Origin: Brachybacterium endophyticum
GTDB lineage: Bacteria; Actinomycetota; Actinomycetes; Actinomycetales; Dermabacteraceae
Direction: 5' to 3'
DNA: 64,000 bases
Assembly: GCF_003130585.1 (NCBI RefSeq)
Contig: NZ_QFKX01000001.1
Location: 620,001 to 684,000, forward strand
The position numbers were made by a program, and so were the translations under genes. The notes under the pieces were generated by a model. That model had not been told where the DNA came from. It did not search any database and was given only the letters and a program-made list of their open reading frames with translations. How positions within the stretch are numbered: position 1 is the stretch's first letter; each line of letters begins with the position of its first letter. This document shows, piece by piece, positions 7,868 to 15,054 of the stretch.

Positions 7868-9002
7868 GGCGGGTCACCTCCCCGTCGAGGACGAGGCGCA
7901 GCGCCTCCGCGCGGGCCAACTTGCCGGCCGGCGTGCGCGGGACCTGTCCGGTGAACCAGAGCCGGGGGCGGCTCGCCGGGGTGAGTGCGGCCTCGGCGGA
8001 CCGGCGCAGGTCCGGATCGTGCGTTGCCTCCGACTCGACCTCGACGAGGGCCGCGACCAGGTGACCCACGGCCGCGGCGGGGACCCCGAAGACCACGGCG
8101 TCTGCGATACCGGGAACGCTTCGCAGGGCCGCCTCGACCTCCTCGGGGACCACGGTCGCCGAGGCGGTGAGGATGGCCCCGTCGGCGCGGCCGCGCAGTC
8201 GCAGCACGCCGCTCTCGATCTCGGCCAGGTCGCCGACGGTGCACCACGCACCGTCCGTGCGCAGCGGCGCGGGCCGGCCGAGGTATCCGAGCGCAGCGTA
8301 GGGACTGCGCACCCACAGCTCACCGTCGCGGATCTCGAGGTCGACGCCGGGGAAGGGGCGCAGCCCCGTGCCGTCGTCGACGGCCACGAAGGACAGCTCG
8401 GCCGCCCCGTAGTAGGCGATGACGCGGATACCGTGCGCCTCGGCCGCCGTGCGCAGCGCGGGGTCGAGGTCCGAGCCGCCGACGAGCGCGGTGCGCACCG
8501 TGAGCGGATCATCCGAGGCCAGCAGCGCGCGCAGACCCTGCGGCGTCCCGTGGACGGCCGTGGGGGAGTGGCCGGCCCTGCTGCGTCCGGTTCCGTCGTC
8601 CTCGGATCCACCGCCTCCGGTCCGGCCGAGGACCGGACGCGGACCGCCGTCCTCGGCGTGCGCCAGGGAGAACAGGGTCAACGACGACGAGGCGGGTGCG
8701 GGCAGCAGGACCTCGTCCTCCGGGCCCGCCTCCAGCAGAGCGGTGACGGCGGGGAAGGAACGGCTCCAGGACTCCGCCGTCCGCACGACGATGCGCGGCG
8801 CCCCGCTGCTGCCCGAGGTGAGGGCCGCCCATGCCGTTCCTTCTGGAAGGGGAGCGCTCGCGGCCAGGTCACGGACGGAGCCCCACTGCTCGTCGGACCA
8901 GCGCTCGTCACCGATCAGCGGCACGTCGCCGTCGGCGCGCACCGCGCGGAGACGCTCGAGCACCTGCTCCTGGGGTGCTCGCAGCGGGACGATCCGTGTC
9001 AT
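7857..9002 (-). CDS. AMP-forming acyl-CoA ligase, compact
   Basis: 381-residue ANL-superfamily adenylate-forming enzyme that should activate a carboxylic acid as acyl-AMP and then acyl-CoA. The P-loop-like A3 motif is LTSGSSGAPR, A5 is AYYGAAE, A7 lies in VGDLAEIESGVLRLRGRADG, and the C-terminal lysine is in PRTPAGKLARAE. At 381 residues it is short, like MenE-type ligases, having lost much of the N-terminal subdomain. ATG 9002 overlaps the bioY stop by 4 bases. The substrate is unknown. Placement in a BioQ-controlled biotin operon beside a thiolase suggests biotin, a shortened biotin, or a dicarboxylate such as pimelate. Confidence 0.85.
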   Translation of the reverse strand: MTRIVPLRAPQEQVLERLRAVRADGDVPLIGDERWSDEQWGSVRDLAASAPLPEGTAWAALTSGSSGAPRIVVRTAESWSRSFPAVTALLEAGPEDEVLLPAPASSSLTLFSLAHAEDGGPRPVLGRTGGGGSEDDGTGRSRAGHSPTAVHGTPQGLRALLASDDPLTVRTALVGGSDLDPALRTAAEAHGIRVIAYYGAAELSFVAVDDGTGLRPFPGVDLEIRDGELWVRSPYAALGYLGRPAPLRTDGAWCTVGDLAEIESGVLRLRGRADGAILTASATVVPEEVEAALRSVPGIADAVVFGVPAAAVGHLVAALVEVESEATHDPDLRRSAEAALTPASRPRLWFTGQVPRTPAGKLARAEALRLVLDGEVTRRAG

Positions 9003-9661
9003 CGCCCGCTTCCGACCGGCCGGCTCCCGACCGCCTGGCTCCGGGCCCCCTCGGAACGGCGTCGCGAGGTGCGTGCCCACTCCCGCCGGAAGGCGCGCGG
9101 GTACGCGCGCACCAGCGTCCTCACCACGAGGGTGGCGATCACGGCCTTGATCAAGTCACCGGGGACGAACACGAGGCTCTGCAGCGCGGTCGACCCCAGC
9201 GGCAGATGGGTGACGGCGCTCTGCACGGGGATGCCGATCGCGTAGACCGCACCGATGCCACCGACGACGATGCCCAGCAGCGTGCGCCACCACACCGGCT
9301 TGCGGGCGCCCGCGTGCACGATCAGACCGATCACGAAGGCGCCGAGGATCCAGCCGAGAGCGAATCCGCCGGTGGGTCCGATGAAGACCGTCGCGCCACC
9401 GCGCCCTCCGGCGAGCAGCGGGAGGCCCGCGGCGACCAGTGTGAGCAGCGCGGTCATCGACAGCGCCCCGAGCCACGGGCCCAGGATCGCCCCGGCCAGC
9501 ATGACCCCGAGCGTCTGGGCGGTGATCGGCACGGCGCCGAACACCGAGAAGCCGCCCGGCAGTCCCAGCACCGCGACGATGCCGGCGAACACCGCCACCC
9601 GGGCCAGGTCCGTGGCGTCCACACCTCGTCGCCCTCTGGGCCTTGCTTCGTCCACGCGCAC
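8999..9661 (-). CDS. bioY: biotin-specific S component BioY
   Basis: 220-residue membrane protein that binds biotin for the BioMNY ECF importer. The BioY signature is present: the early span ending in GAVPITAQTLGVMLAGAILG, then a glycine-rich stretch with FIGPTGGFALGWILGA and a late FVPGDLIKAVIATLV. Six membrane spans are plausible. The start is GTG 9661, with GGGAG immediately upstream. It is the first gene of a six-gene coupled operon and lies directly behind two BioQ-like operators, facing the regulator gene. The Arg-rich C-terminal tail is longer than usual. Confidence 0.93.
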   Translation of the reverse strand: MRVDEARPRGRRGVDATDLARVAVFAGIVAVLGLPGGFSVFGAVPITAQTLGVMLAGAILGPWLGALSMTALLTLVAAGLPLLAGGRGGATVFIGPTGGFALGWILGAFVIGLIVHAGARKPVWWRTLLGIVVGGIGAVYAIGIPVQSAVTHLPLGSTALQSLVFVPGDLIKAVIATLVVRTLVRAYPRAFRREWARTSRRRSEGARSQAVGSRPVGSGR

Positions 9662-9675
9662 TCCCGAACCGAACC

Positions 9676-9703
9676 TGAACGCCGTTCAGGTGAACGGCGT
9701 TCA
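9676..9703. promoter_or_regulatory. two BioQ-type operators and the bioQ -10 box
   Basis: Two 13-bp palindromes sit back to back: TGAACGCCGTTCA (9676-9688) and TGAACGGCGTTCA (9691-9703), centres 15 bp apart. The pattern TGAAC-N3-GTTCA resembles that described for BioQ, the TetR biotin regulator of corynebacteria and mycobacteria. The second box touches TAGAGT (9705-9710), a -10 candidate that would start the bioQ transcript close to its GTG at 9717 with little or no leader. The pair lies between the divergent bioY and bioQ starts, so it can silence both. Confidence 0.85.
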
Positions 9704-9716
9704 GTAGAGTAGCGCC

Positions 9717-10355
9717 GTGGCTGAGCAGCGGACAAACCTGAGCCCCCGGCGCACCCGACGCTCGCGGGCCGACATCGTCGAGGCCGCGCTCGGCATCCTG
9801 GAGGAGCAGGGGCTCCCGGACCTGACGATGCGCCGCCTGGGCGAGGTGCTCGACCTGCAGGCCAGCGCCCTCTACTGGCACTTCACGAACAAGCAGAGCC
9901 TGCTGGCCGCGGTCAGCGAACGCATCCTCGCGCCGGTCACCGCGGGCGGGTGGGAATCAGGATCGCTGCGCGACGCGGTGATCGAGGCGGGGACACAGCT
10001 GCACGAGTGCCTCCTGGCCTGGCGCGACGGTTCCGAACTGGTCTCCAGCTCGCTCGCACTCGGGCTGATCGACGCGCCGCTCCACGAGCCCCTCATCGCG
10101 ACCGCCCGACGCCTCGGGGCGCCGGAGGCCCTGGCTCGCACCGCCGCGGAAGCGGTCACGCACTTCGTGATCGGGCATGCCTTCCACGAGCAGCAGCAGC
10201 GTCAGGCCGCACGGCTCGGCGCGCTCGCGGCGTCGCGACCCGGGGCGGCGCCTGAGCATCCGGAGACACCCTCGACACCACCGTCGGAGTTCTCGGCGGG
10301 ACTCGAGCTCATCGCGGCCGGGGTCGAGGCTTCGGTGGGCGCGTCCCCCGCATGA
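9717..10355 (+). CDS. bioQ: TetR-family biotin regulator BioQ
   Basis: 212-residue TetR repressor. The N-terminal helix-turn-helix region runs through RADIVEAALGILEEQGLPD, TMRRLGEVLDLQASALYWHF and KQSLLAAV; the ALYWHFxNKQxL recognition-helix end matches BioQ and related TetR proteins. The C-terminal ligand domain resembles the TetR_C (tetracycline repressor) type. Start GTG 9717 has no clear ribosome site but a -10 box 7 nt upstream, suggesting a leaderless mRNA. It is divergent from bioY and flanked by two palindromes, so autoregulation and control of the bioY operon are the natural reading. The gene ends just before a strong hairpin at 10362. Confidence 0.85.
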   Translation: MAEQRTNLSPRRTRRSRADIVEAALGILEEQGLPDLTMRRLGEVLDLQASALYWHFTNKQSLLAAVSERILAPVTAGGWESGSLRDAVIEAGTQLHECLLAWRDGSELVSSSLALGLIDAPLHEPLIATARRLGAPEALARTAAEAVTHFVIGHAFHEQQQRQAARLGALAASRPGAAPEHPETPSTPPSEFSAGLELIAAGVEASVGASPA

Positions 10356-10361
10356 GACGGA

Positions 10362-10416
10362 GTCGTGCCCGGTTCCTTCCTCTCGCCTCCCGACGGAGGC
10401 AGGAACCGGGCACGAC
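10362..10416. terminator. hairpin terminator, paralogue-array hairpin 1
   Basis: Arms 10362-10377 and 10401-10416 are perfect 16-bp complements (GTCGTGCCCGGTTCCT and its reverse). An inner GCCTCC-CGAC-GGAGGC stem extends the helix, leaving a 7-nt bulge. It lies between the convergent ends of bioQ (10355) and paralogue 1 (10457), so it can terminate both. Near-identical hairpins follow paralogues 2 and 3. Confidence 0.8.
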
Positions 10417-10456
10417 GGCCATGGGGCGGAGCGACAGGGAGTCGCTCCGGCGTGGG

Positions 10457-11281
10457 TCAGCTCCCTTCGGGGAGCTCGCCGAGCAGGTAGGTCACCATGT
10501 CGTTGCCCCGCACGGCTGTGCCGTACCAGGTGGTGGTCACGCGCGTCCCGCCGGAGGGGTAGCTCACGCGACCGACGATGGTCTTCCCGTCGTTCATCAG
10601 CGACACGTCGCGCACGCGGACGGGGTTCGGCCCGTCTTCGCCGAAGCTGAAGCCGACGGCGTTGGAGATGATCGTGGTCGCCTCCTCCATGGTCACGTCG
10701 GCCGGGGACTCCGCGAGGGTCGCAGACTCGACGATCGACGCCTTGGGGGGCAGGAGGACCGACCAGCCGCGCGTGCCGAGGACGTGGAGGAGCAGCGCTC
10801 GTGACTGAGGGTTGGCGGTGCGGACGAGCTGGGCCTCGGCCAAGGTCTCGATCCCGTCGTCGTCGGCGAAGCTCACCGAGACCGGCCCCCCGTCGAGACG
10901 GGCGGTCTCGGAGACCTCGATGTCGTACTGGTCCACCTGCGGGTCCTCGCCGTAGGGGGTGAAGTTGACGACGCCGTCGGCCTTCTTGATGTTCGCCGGG
11001 CTAAGCTCGGCGATCGGTCCCGAGTCGTACAGCACTGCGTGGGACGAGATGTAGCCGTCGAGCTTGGAACGCAGGGGATCGGTGAAGATCGTTCCCTCCC
11101 AGCTGTCAGGGAGCTTGACATCCCCCGTGCTCGACCTCGTGTGCTCCCCGCCCGGCCCTGCAGGGGCCGCCTGGGCCGAGGTGACCAGGCCGGTGCCGGC
11201 CAGGGCGCCCCCGGTGAGTGCGAGGGAGGAGCGCAGGAACGCGCTGCGACTGATGGTGCGGGTGCTGCGTGCGGGGGTCAT
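10457..11281 (-). CDS. secreted protein of unknown family, tandem paralogue 1
   Basis: 274 residues, no recognised domain. The N-terminus is an export signal: TISRSAFLRSSLALTGGALAG followed by SAQAAP, a likely signal-peptidase site. The charged part resembles a Tat signal but has R-S in place of R-R, a variation shared by all four paralogues. The mature part has no cysteine. Blocks shared with the neighbours include SWEGTIFTDPL, LDGGPVSVSFADDDGIE, RALLLHVLGTRGWS, SFGEDGPNPVRV and WYGTAVRG. ATG 11281 is preceded by GGAAGGA. The promoter and operator 90 bp upstream are common to the array. Function unknown; an extracytoplasmic role is inferred. Confidence 0.85.
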   Translation of the reverse strand: MTPARSTRTISRSAFLRSSLALTGGALAGTGLVTSAQAAPAGPGGEHTRSSTGDVKLPDSWEGTIFTDPLRSKLDGYISSHAVLYDSGPIAELSPANIKKADGVVNFTPYGEDPQVDQYDIEVSETARLDGGPVSVSFADDDGIETLAEAQLVRTANPQSRALLLHVLGTRGWSVLLPPKASIVESATLAESPADVTMEEATTIISNAVGFSFGEDGPNPVRVRDVSLMNDGKTIVGRVSYPSGGTRVTTTWYGTAVRGNDMVTYLLGELPEGS

Positions 11282-11370
11282 GACGGTTCCTTCCGTGATG
11301 AGGGGAAGAGATGTCGGCCGATTCGCGAGGCGATCACCGTGCCGCTGTCATGACCAACTCTTTACGAGTG

Positions 11371-11386
11371 CTTGACCGGAGTCAAG
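11371..11386 (-). promoter_or_regulatory. array promoter/operator 1
   Basis: On the minus strand CTTGAC-TCCG-GTCAAG is a perfect palindrome ending 90 bp before the paralogue 1 start. It contains a -35-like TTGACT; 17 bp further is AAGAGT, an AANNNT -10 candidate. A second conserved block (11415-11441, core AGAAATTAGTTCC on the plus strand) lies further upstream. The interval 11282-11669 holds only these elements, the leader with GGAAGGA, and the hairpin at 11574; no gene is seen. Confidence 0.65.
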
Positions 11387-11573
11387 GGTAAGAATCAGGC
11401 GCTGCGAGGTCTTCGCAGGTCACTCCTAAGAAATTAGTTCCACCATGAGCGTGTCAGAACAAAATAAGTTCCGTCGCGCGAGCACCGGGCTGGCCGATGG
11501 TGGTCGCTCCTGTGGGGTCGGCGCGTTGTGGGTGCCTGGTCAAGCCGGGGCGTCGTCGTCCGCTCGGGGCAGA

Positions 11574-11629
11574 GTCGTACCCGGTTCCTCCCTCTCGCCC
11601 CCCGACGATGGGCAGGAACCGGGCACGAC
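11574..11629 (-). terminator. paralogue-array hairpin 2
   Basis: Arms 11574-11589 and 11614-11629 pair with one mismatch (GTAC against GTGC); the loop contains CCTCTCGCCCCCCGACGA. It lies about 40 bp past the stop of paralogue 2 and is nearly identical to the hairpins at 10362 and 12726. Confidence 0.75.
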
Positions 11630-11669
11630 GTTCATGGGCCGGGGCGGCCGAGCGCCGCCCCGGGATGGG

Positions 11670-12495
11670 TCAGCTCCCCTCGGGGAGCGCGCCGAACAGG
11701 TACGCCCAGCCGCCGTCGCCGCCGACGGCGGTGCCGTACCAGGTGTAGCGGAGGTCGCCGCCGTCGAGGCGGTACCTGACGTCGCCGACGATGTGCTGGC
11801 CGTCGTCCAGGACCTGGACGTTGCTCACGCGTGCCGGGTTGTCGCCGTCCTCGGCGAAGCTCAGCGCGACGGCATTGGCGAGCATCGTGCGGGCCATGCT
11901 CTTCGTGACCTGCACGGGGGAGTCGACCCGGGCGAGATCCTTGACGATCGGGGCCATCGGGGGGGAGGTCGATCGACCACCCCTGGGTGCCGACGATGTG
12001 CAGCAGAAGGCCTCGTGTGTGCGGGTCGGCGGTCTGGACGAGCTGCACCTCGCCCATGATCTCGATCCCCTCGCTGTCGGCGAACCGCACCGACACCGGC
12101 CCGCCGTCGAGGCGCACGGTATCGAAGACCTCGACGCTGTACTTCTCCTCCATCGTGTCCGTGCCGTACGGCAGGAAGTTCACGAAGCCGTCGGCCTCCT
12201 CGACCTTCTTAGCGCTGAGCTCGTCGATCGGCCCCTCGTCGTAGAGCGTCGTGAAGCTGGCGACGTACCCGTCGAGCTCGGTCGGCAGGGACTGGGTGAA
12301 GACCGTCCCGTCCCAGCTGCCGGGGAGCTCGACGCCCTTCCCGCCCGACGTCGTGTGCTCGCCACCCGACCCCGTAGGGGCCGCCTGGGCAGAGGTGACC
12401 AGGCCGGTGCCGGCCAGGGCGCCACCGGTGAGAGCGAGGGACGAGCGCAGGAATGCGCTGCGGCTGATGGTGCGGGTGCTGCGTGCGGAGGACAT
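11670..12495 (-). pseudogene. secreted protein of unknown family, tandem paralogue 2, frameshifted
   Basis: Closest relative of paralogue 1: same signal (TISRSAFLRSSLALTGG), SWDGTVFTQSL, LDGGPVSVRFADSEGIE, GLLLHIVGTQGWSIDLPP. Reading then leaves the family sequence at a run of seven C (plus-strand G at 11959-11965). The missing part continues in another frame (APIVKDLARVDSPVQVTK to FGALPEGS, stop 11670). Deleting one C gives LPPMAPIV and a 274-residue protein, exactly the length of paralogue 1. Without correction the shifted frame runs on to 11632 with unrelated Arg-rich sequence. It may be a real mutation, phase-variable slippage, or a homopolymer sequencing error. ATG 12495 has GGAAGGGACCGTC upstream. 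Confidence 0.85.
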
Positions 12496-12584
12496 GACGG
12501 TCCCTTCCGTGGTGAGGGGAAGTGCTGTCGGCCGGATCGCCGGGGCGAAGCCGTGCCGCTAACGTGACCAAGCCTTTACGAAGG

Positions 12585-12600
12585 CTTGACTCAGGTCAAG
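12585..12600 (-). promoter_or_regulatory. array promoter/operator 2
   Basis: Minus-strand palindrome CTTGAC-CTGA-GTCAAG, again 90 bp before the start (12495). TTGACC serves as -35 with AAGGCT 17 bp downstream. The upstream conserved block is at 12629-12655 (core AGAAATTTGTTCC). The 321-bp gap 12496-12816 holds these signals and the hairpin at 12726; no gene is seen. Confidence 0.65.
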
Positions 12601-12725
12601 CGGGAAATTCTCCCCCGAGAGCATCTCCGCAGGTCAATGCTGAGAAATTTGTTCCATCGCCCGCGTGTCGGAACGAAGAGACTTACGTGACGCACGTGAC
12701 ACAGAGGGATGTCGGGTGACGCAGA

Positions 12726-12781
12726 GTCGTGCCCGGTTCCTCCCTCTCGCCCCCCGACGGTGGGCAGGAACCGGGCACGAC
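12726..12781 (-). terminator. paralogue-array hairpin 3
   Basis: Perfect 16-bp arms at 12726-12741 (GTCGTGCCCGGTTCCT) and 12766-12781. It lies 36 bp beyond the stop of paralogue 3 and ahead of the promoter region of paralogue 2. Nearly the same sequence as the hairpins at 10362 and 11574. Confidence 0.78.
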
Positions 12782-12816
12782 AGTCATTGTCCGGGGCGAG
12801 ATGTCGCCCCGGTGGG

Positions 12817-13623
12817 TCACTCGGGGAGCTGCCCGAAGATGTACGCCCAGCCTTCGTAGCCCGGCACGGCGGTGCCGAACCAGGTGTGCTCCTCGAGGGC
12901 GCCGTCAACGGGGTAGCTCACCGTTCCGGAGATGTGCTGGTTGCCGTCGCTCCGCCGGAGGTTGGTGACCCTCGCCGGGTTGTCCCCGTTGGTCTGGAAG
13001 CTGAATCCGACGGCGTCCGCGAGCAGGTGGGATGCATCCTCCGCCGTGATCTGCGAGGGCGAGTCGACCGCGGCGCGGAACTCGACGATGGGTGTGCCCT
13101 TCGGGAGGGAGATGGTCTCCCAGTCGGGCGTCAGGATGTGCAGGAGCACGCCTCGGGCATCGGAGTTGGCCGTCTTGGTCAGGCGCGCCTCGGCCTGCAC
13201 CTTGGTCCCTTGGTCTCCCGTGAGCACGACCCCGACGGGTTCGCCGTCGAGCTCCGCCACGGCCTCGGCGTGACCGGTGAACATCTCGTGCCCGTCCGAC
13301 CCTTCGGGCATGAAACCGGCGACGGCTTCGGTCTCCACGAGCTGCTCAGGGCTGAGACTGGTGATGGGGCCGTCCTCGTACAGGGTCGAGTAGTTGTCGA
13401 GATACCCCCAGGAATTGCCGGGAACCGGCTCCGTGAAGACGGTGCCCTTCCAGCTCGCGGGCGGTGCGGCGACCGTCGATCCGGTCTCGGCGGCGCGGCC
13501 GACGGGTGTCGCGTGGGCCGACGTGGCGAGGCTGCCGACGCCGAGCGCGCCACCGGTGAGCGCGACGGTCGAACGCAGGAACGCGCCACGGGTGATGCCG
13601 TGAGTGCTGTGGTTCGTGGTCAT
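12817..13623 (-). CDS. secreted protein of unknown family, tandem paralogue 3
   Basis: 268 residues, intact. Signal: GITRGAFLRSTVALTGGALG then SAHATP (R-G in place of the Tat R-R). Shared blocks are present but more diverged: SWKGTVFTEPVPG, AELDGEPVGVVLTGDQG, GVLLHILTPDWETISLPKG, SFQTNGDNPARVTN, WFGTAVPGYEGWAYIFGQLPE. No cysteine in the mature part. ATG 13623 follows GGAGAGATCACG on the minus strand. It carries its own copy of the array promoter, so the four genes are probably transcribed as single units under one regulator. Function unknown. Confidence 0.85.
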   Translation of the reverse strand: MTTNHSTHGITRGAFLRSTVALTGGALGVGSLATSAHATPVGRAAETGSTVAAPPASWKGTVFTEPVPGNSWGYLDNYSTLYEDGPITSLSPEQLVETEAVAGFMPEGSDGHEMFTGHAEAVAELDGEPVGVVLTGDQGTKVQAEARLTKTANSDARGVLLHILTPDWETISLPKGTPIVEFRAAVDSPSQITAEDASHLLADAVGFSFQTNGDNPARVTNLRRSDGNQHISGTVSYPVDGALEEHTWFGTAVPGYEGWAYIFGQLPE

Positions 13624-13712
13624 CGTGATCTCTCCTCCGTGATGTGGGGAAGTGATGCCGGCGGGCCACCGGAGTGGCGCCTGCCGCGTGCATGACCAAC
13701 CGTTGACCTTTG

Positions 13713-13728
13713 CTTGACCGGACTCAAG
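13713..13728 (-). promoter_or_regulatory. array promoter/operator 3
   Basis: Minus-strand CTTGAG-TCCG-GTCAAG, one mismatch from perfect symmetry, 90 bp before the start at 13623. TTGAGT acts as -35 with AACGGT 17 bp downstream. The upstream block is at 13758-13784 (core GGAAATTACTTTT, the most diverged). The 408-bp gap 13624-14031 holds this and the hairpin at 13901; no gene is seen. Confidence 0.6.
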
Positions 13729-13900
13729 GGGCGAGTTTCGGGCATTTCGGCGCCGTTGCAGGTCAGGGCTAGGAAATTACTTTTGCAAGATGCGAGTTCT
13801 AGGGAGTGTTCTTTCGCGCTAGGGGCTGTGTGGTGGTGTCGTGGACGAGTGGAACGGTCTCGGTCGCCGGCGCTTCGGGGTGGCGCATCGGGGGTCTGCG

Positions 13901-13944
13901 CGCAGAGCGCCCCGCTCTCGCGGACGGGAGCGGGGCGCTCTGCG
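13901..13944 (-). terminator. 17-bp GC-rich hairpin behind paralogue 4
   Basis: Arms 13901-13917 (CGCAGAGCGCCCCGCTC) and 13928-13944 are perfect complements around a 10-nt loop. It lies about 90 bp beyond the stop of paralogue 4. The sequence is unrelated to the other three array hairpins, consistent with paralogue 4 being the oldest or edge member. Confidence 0.72.
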
Positions 13945-14031
13945 AAGGGTTCGCCGATGCGTCGTATCGGCGATCGGGTGGCCGCGGGAGAGGGCTCCCT
14001 GAGGGGTGTCCCCGGGGTCGGCTCGGAGCGC

Positions 14032-14859
14032 TCAGCTGTCGGGCAGCTGCCCGAACAGGTAGGACCACACACCCTCGATCTCGCTGACCGCTGTGCCGTA
14101 CCACCGGTGGCGCAGCTTCTCGCCCCCGAGCGGATAGGTCACGCGCCCCACGGTGTGCCGTCCACCGTCCAGGATCTGCAACGAGTCGGCGGTGGCAGGG
14201 TTGTCTCCGTCGGGGTGGAACGCGGTGCCGACCGCTCCCGCGAGCAGTTGCCGGGCGTCCTTCTTGGTGACGGCCGACAGGCTGTCCGCGAGGACGTTCG
14301 CGCTGACGATCGGTGTTCGACGCGGCAGACGCAGTCGCCATCCCGACGTGCCCACCACGTGCAGCAGGAGGGCGCGGCGCCTGGTGCTCGCCGTGCGCAC
14401 CAGCTGCACCTGACCCCAGACCTCGGTGCCCTCTGCGCCGAGGAAGAAGGCCTCGACCGGTTCGGCATCGAGTCGAGCGGTGCCGGCGACGTACGGGGTG
14501 AAGGCTTCGGACGCGTCGCCGCGCGTGTTCGTGAAGTCCGCGAACCCCTCCTGCCCCTCGATCGTCTCGGCATCCAGTGACTGGATCGCGCCCTGGTCGA
14601 ACAGCGGCCAGAAGTACGACAGCCAGCCGTCCTGGTACCCCGGGAGGGGGTCGGTGAACACGGTGTCGCTCCAGGACGCAGGGAGTCGCACGGCGGCTGC
14701 GGTGGCCTTCTCCGCTGCCACGGATTCCGACGGCGGCGCCGCCTGCGCGGTGCCGGCCGAGAGGGCGACAGCGCCCCCTGCGAGGAGTCCTGTGGAGCGG
14801 AGGAAGGAGCCCCGGCTGATCGGTCTGTGAGGCGTCGGAGAGGTGGGTGACGTGGACAT
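14032..14859 (-). CDS. secreted protein of unknown family, tandem paralogue 4
   Basis: 275 residues from ATG 14859 (GAGAAGAGGACC upstream); the frame is open further upstream but into the promoter. Most diverged copy: signal PISRGSFLRSTGLLAGGAVAL ending AQAAP, then LPASWSDTVFTDPLPGYQ, ARLDAEPVEAFFLGAEGTE, RALLLHVVGTSGWRLRLP, FHPDGDNPATADS, WYGTAVSEIEGVWSYLFGQLP. Again no cysteine in the mature part. First gene of the array in transcription direction and next to the GH92 mannosidase on the same strand. Function unknown. Confidence 0.85.
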   Translation of the reverse strand: MSTSPTSPTPHRPISRGSFLRSTGLLAGGAVALSAGTAQAAPPSESVAAEKATAAAVRLPASWSDTVFTDPLPGYQDGWLSYFWPLFDQGAIQSLDAETIEGQEGFADFTNTRGDASEAFTPYVAGTARLDAEPVEAFFLGAEGTEVWGQVQLVRTASTRRRALLLHVVGTSGWRLRLPRRTPIVSANVLADSLSAVTKKDARQLLAGAVGTAFHPDGDNPATADSLQILDGGRHTVGRVTYPLGGEKLRHRWYGTAVSEIEGVWSYLFGQLPDS

Positions 14860-14948
14860 GGTGGTCCTCTTCTCAGAGAGGGGAAGTGGTGTCCGCGGGG
14901 TCGCGAGCGCGATCTCTAGGCACGAACGAGGGTAAGAGTTGACCAACT

Positions 14949-14964
14949 CTTGACCTTCGTCAAC
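14949..14964 (-). promoter_or_regulatory. array promoter/operator 4
   Basis: Minus-strand GTTGAC-GAAG-GTCAAG, 90 bp before the paralogue 4 start. TTGACG acts as -35 with AACTCT 17 bp downstream. The upstream block 14993-15019 keeps CAGGTCA and CGTTCC. It sits between the GH92 stop (15055) and paralogue 4. Confidence 0.6.
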
Positions 14965-15054
14965 CCCTGATGCGCGAGGCGGTGGCGCGGCCCCAGGTCA
15001 TCTCACGAAAACTCGTTCCGCCATTCCGCCTCCCGAAGGAGACGACTTCCGACG

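Noticed and set aside
6174..9245. A 1023-codon open frame on the plus strand
   Set aside because: Antisense to bioM, thiolase, ligase and bioY. Composition is the Arg/Pro/Gly-rich kind expected of a shadow frame in high-GC DNA and no motif is seen.
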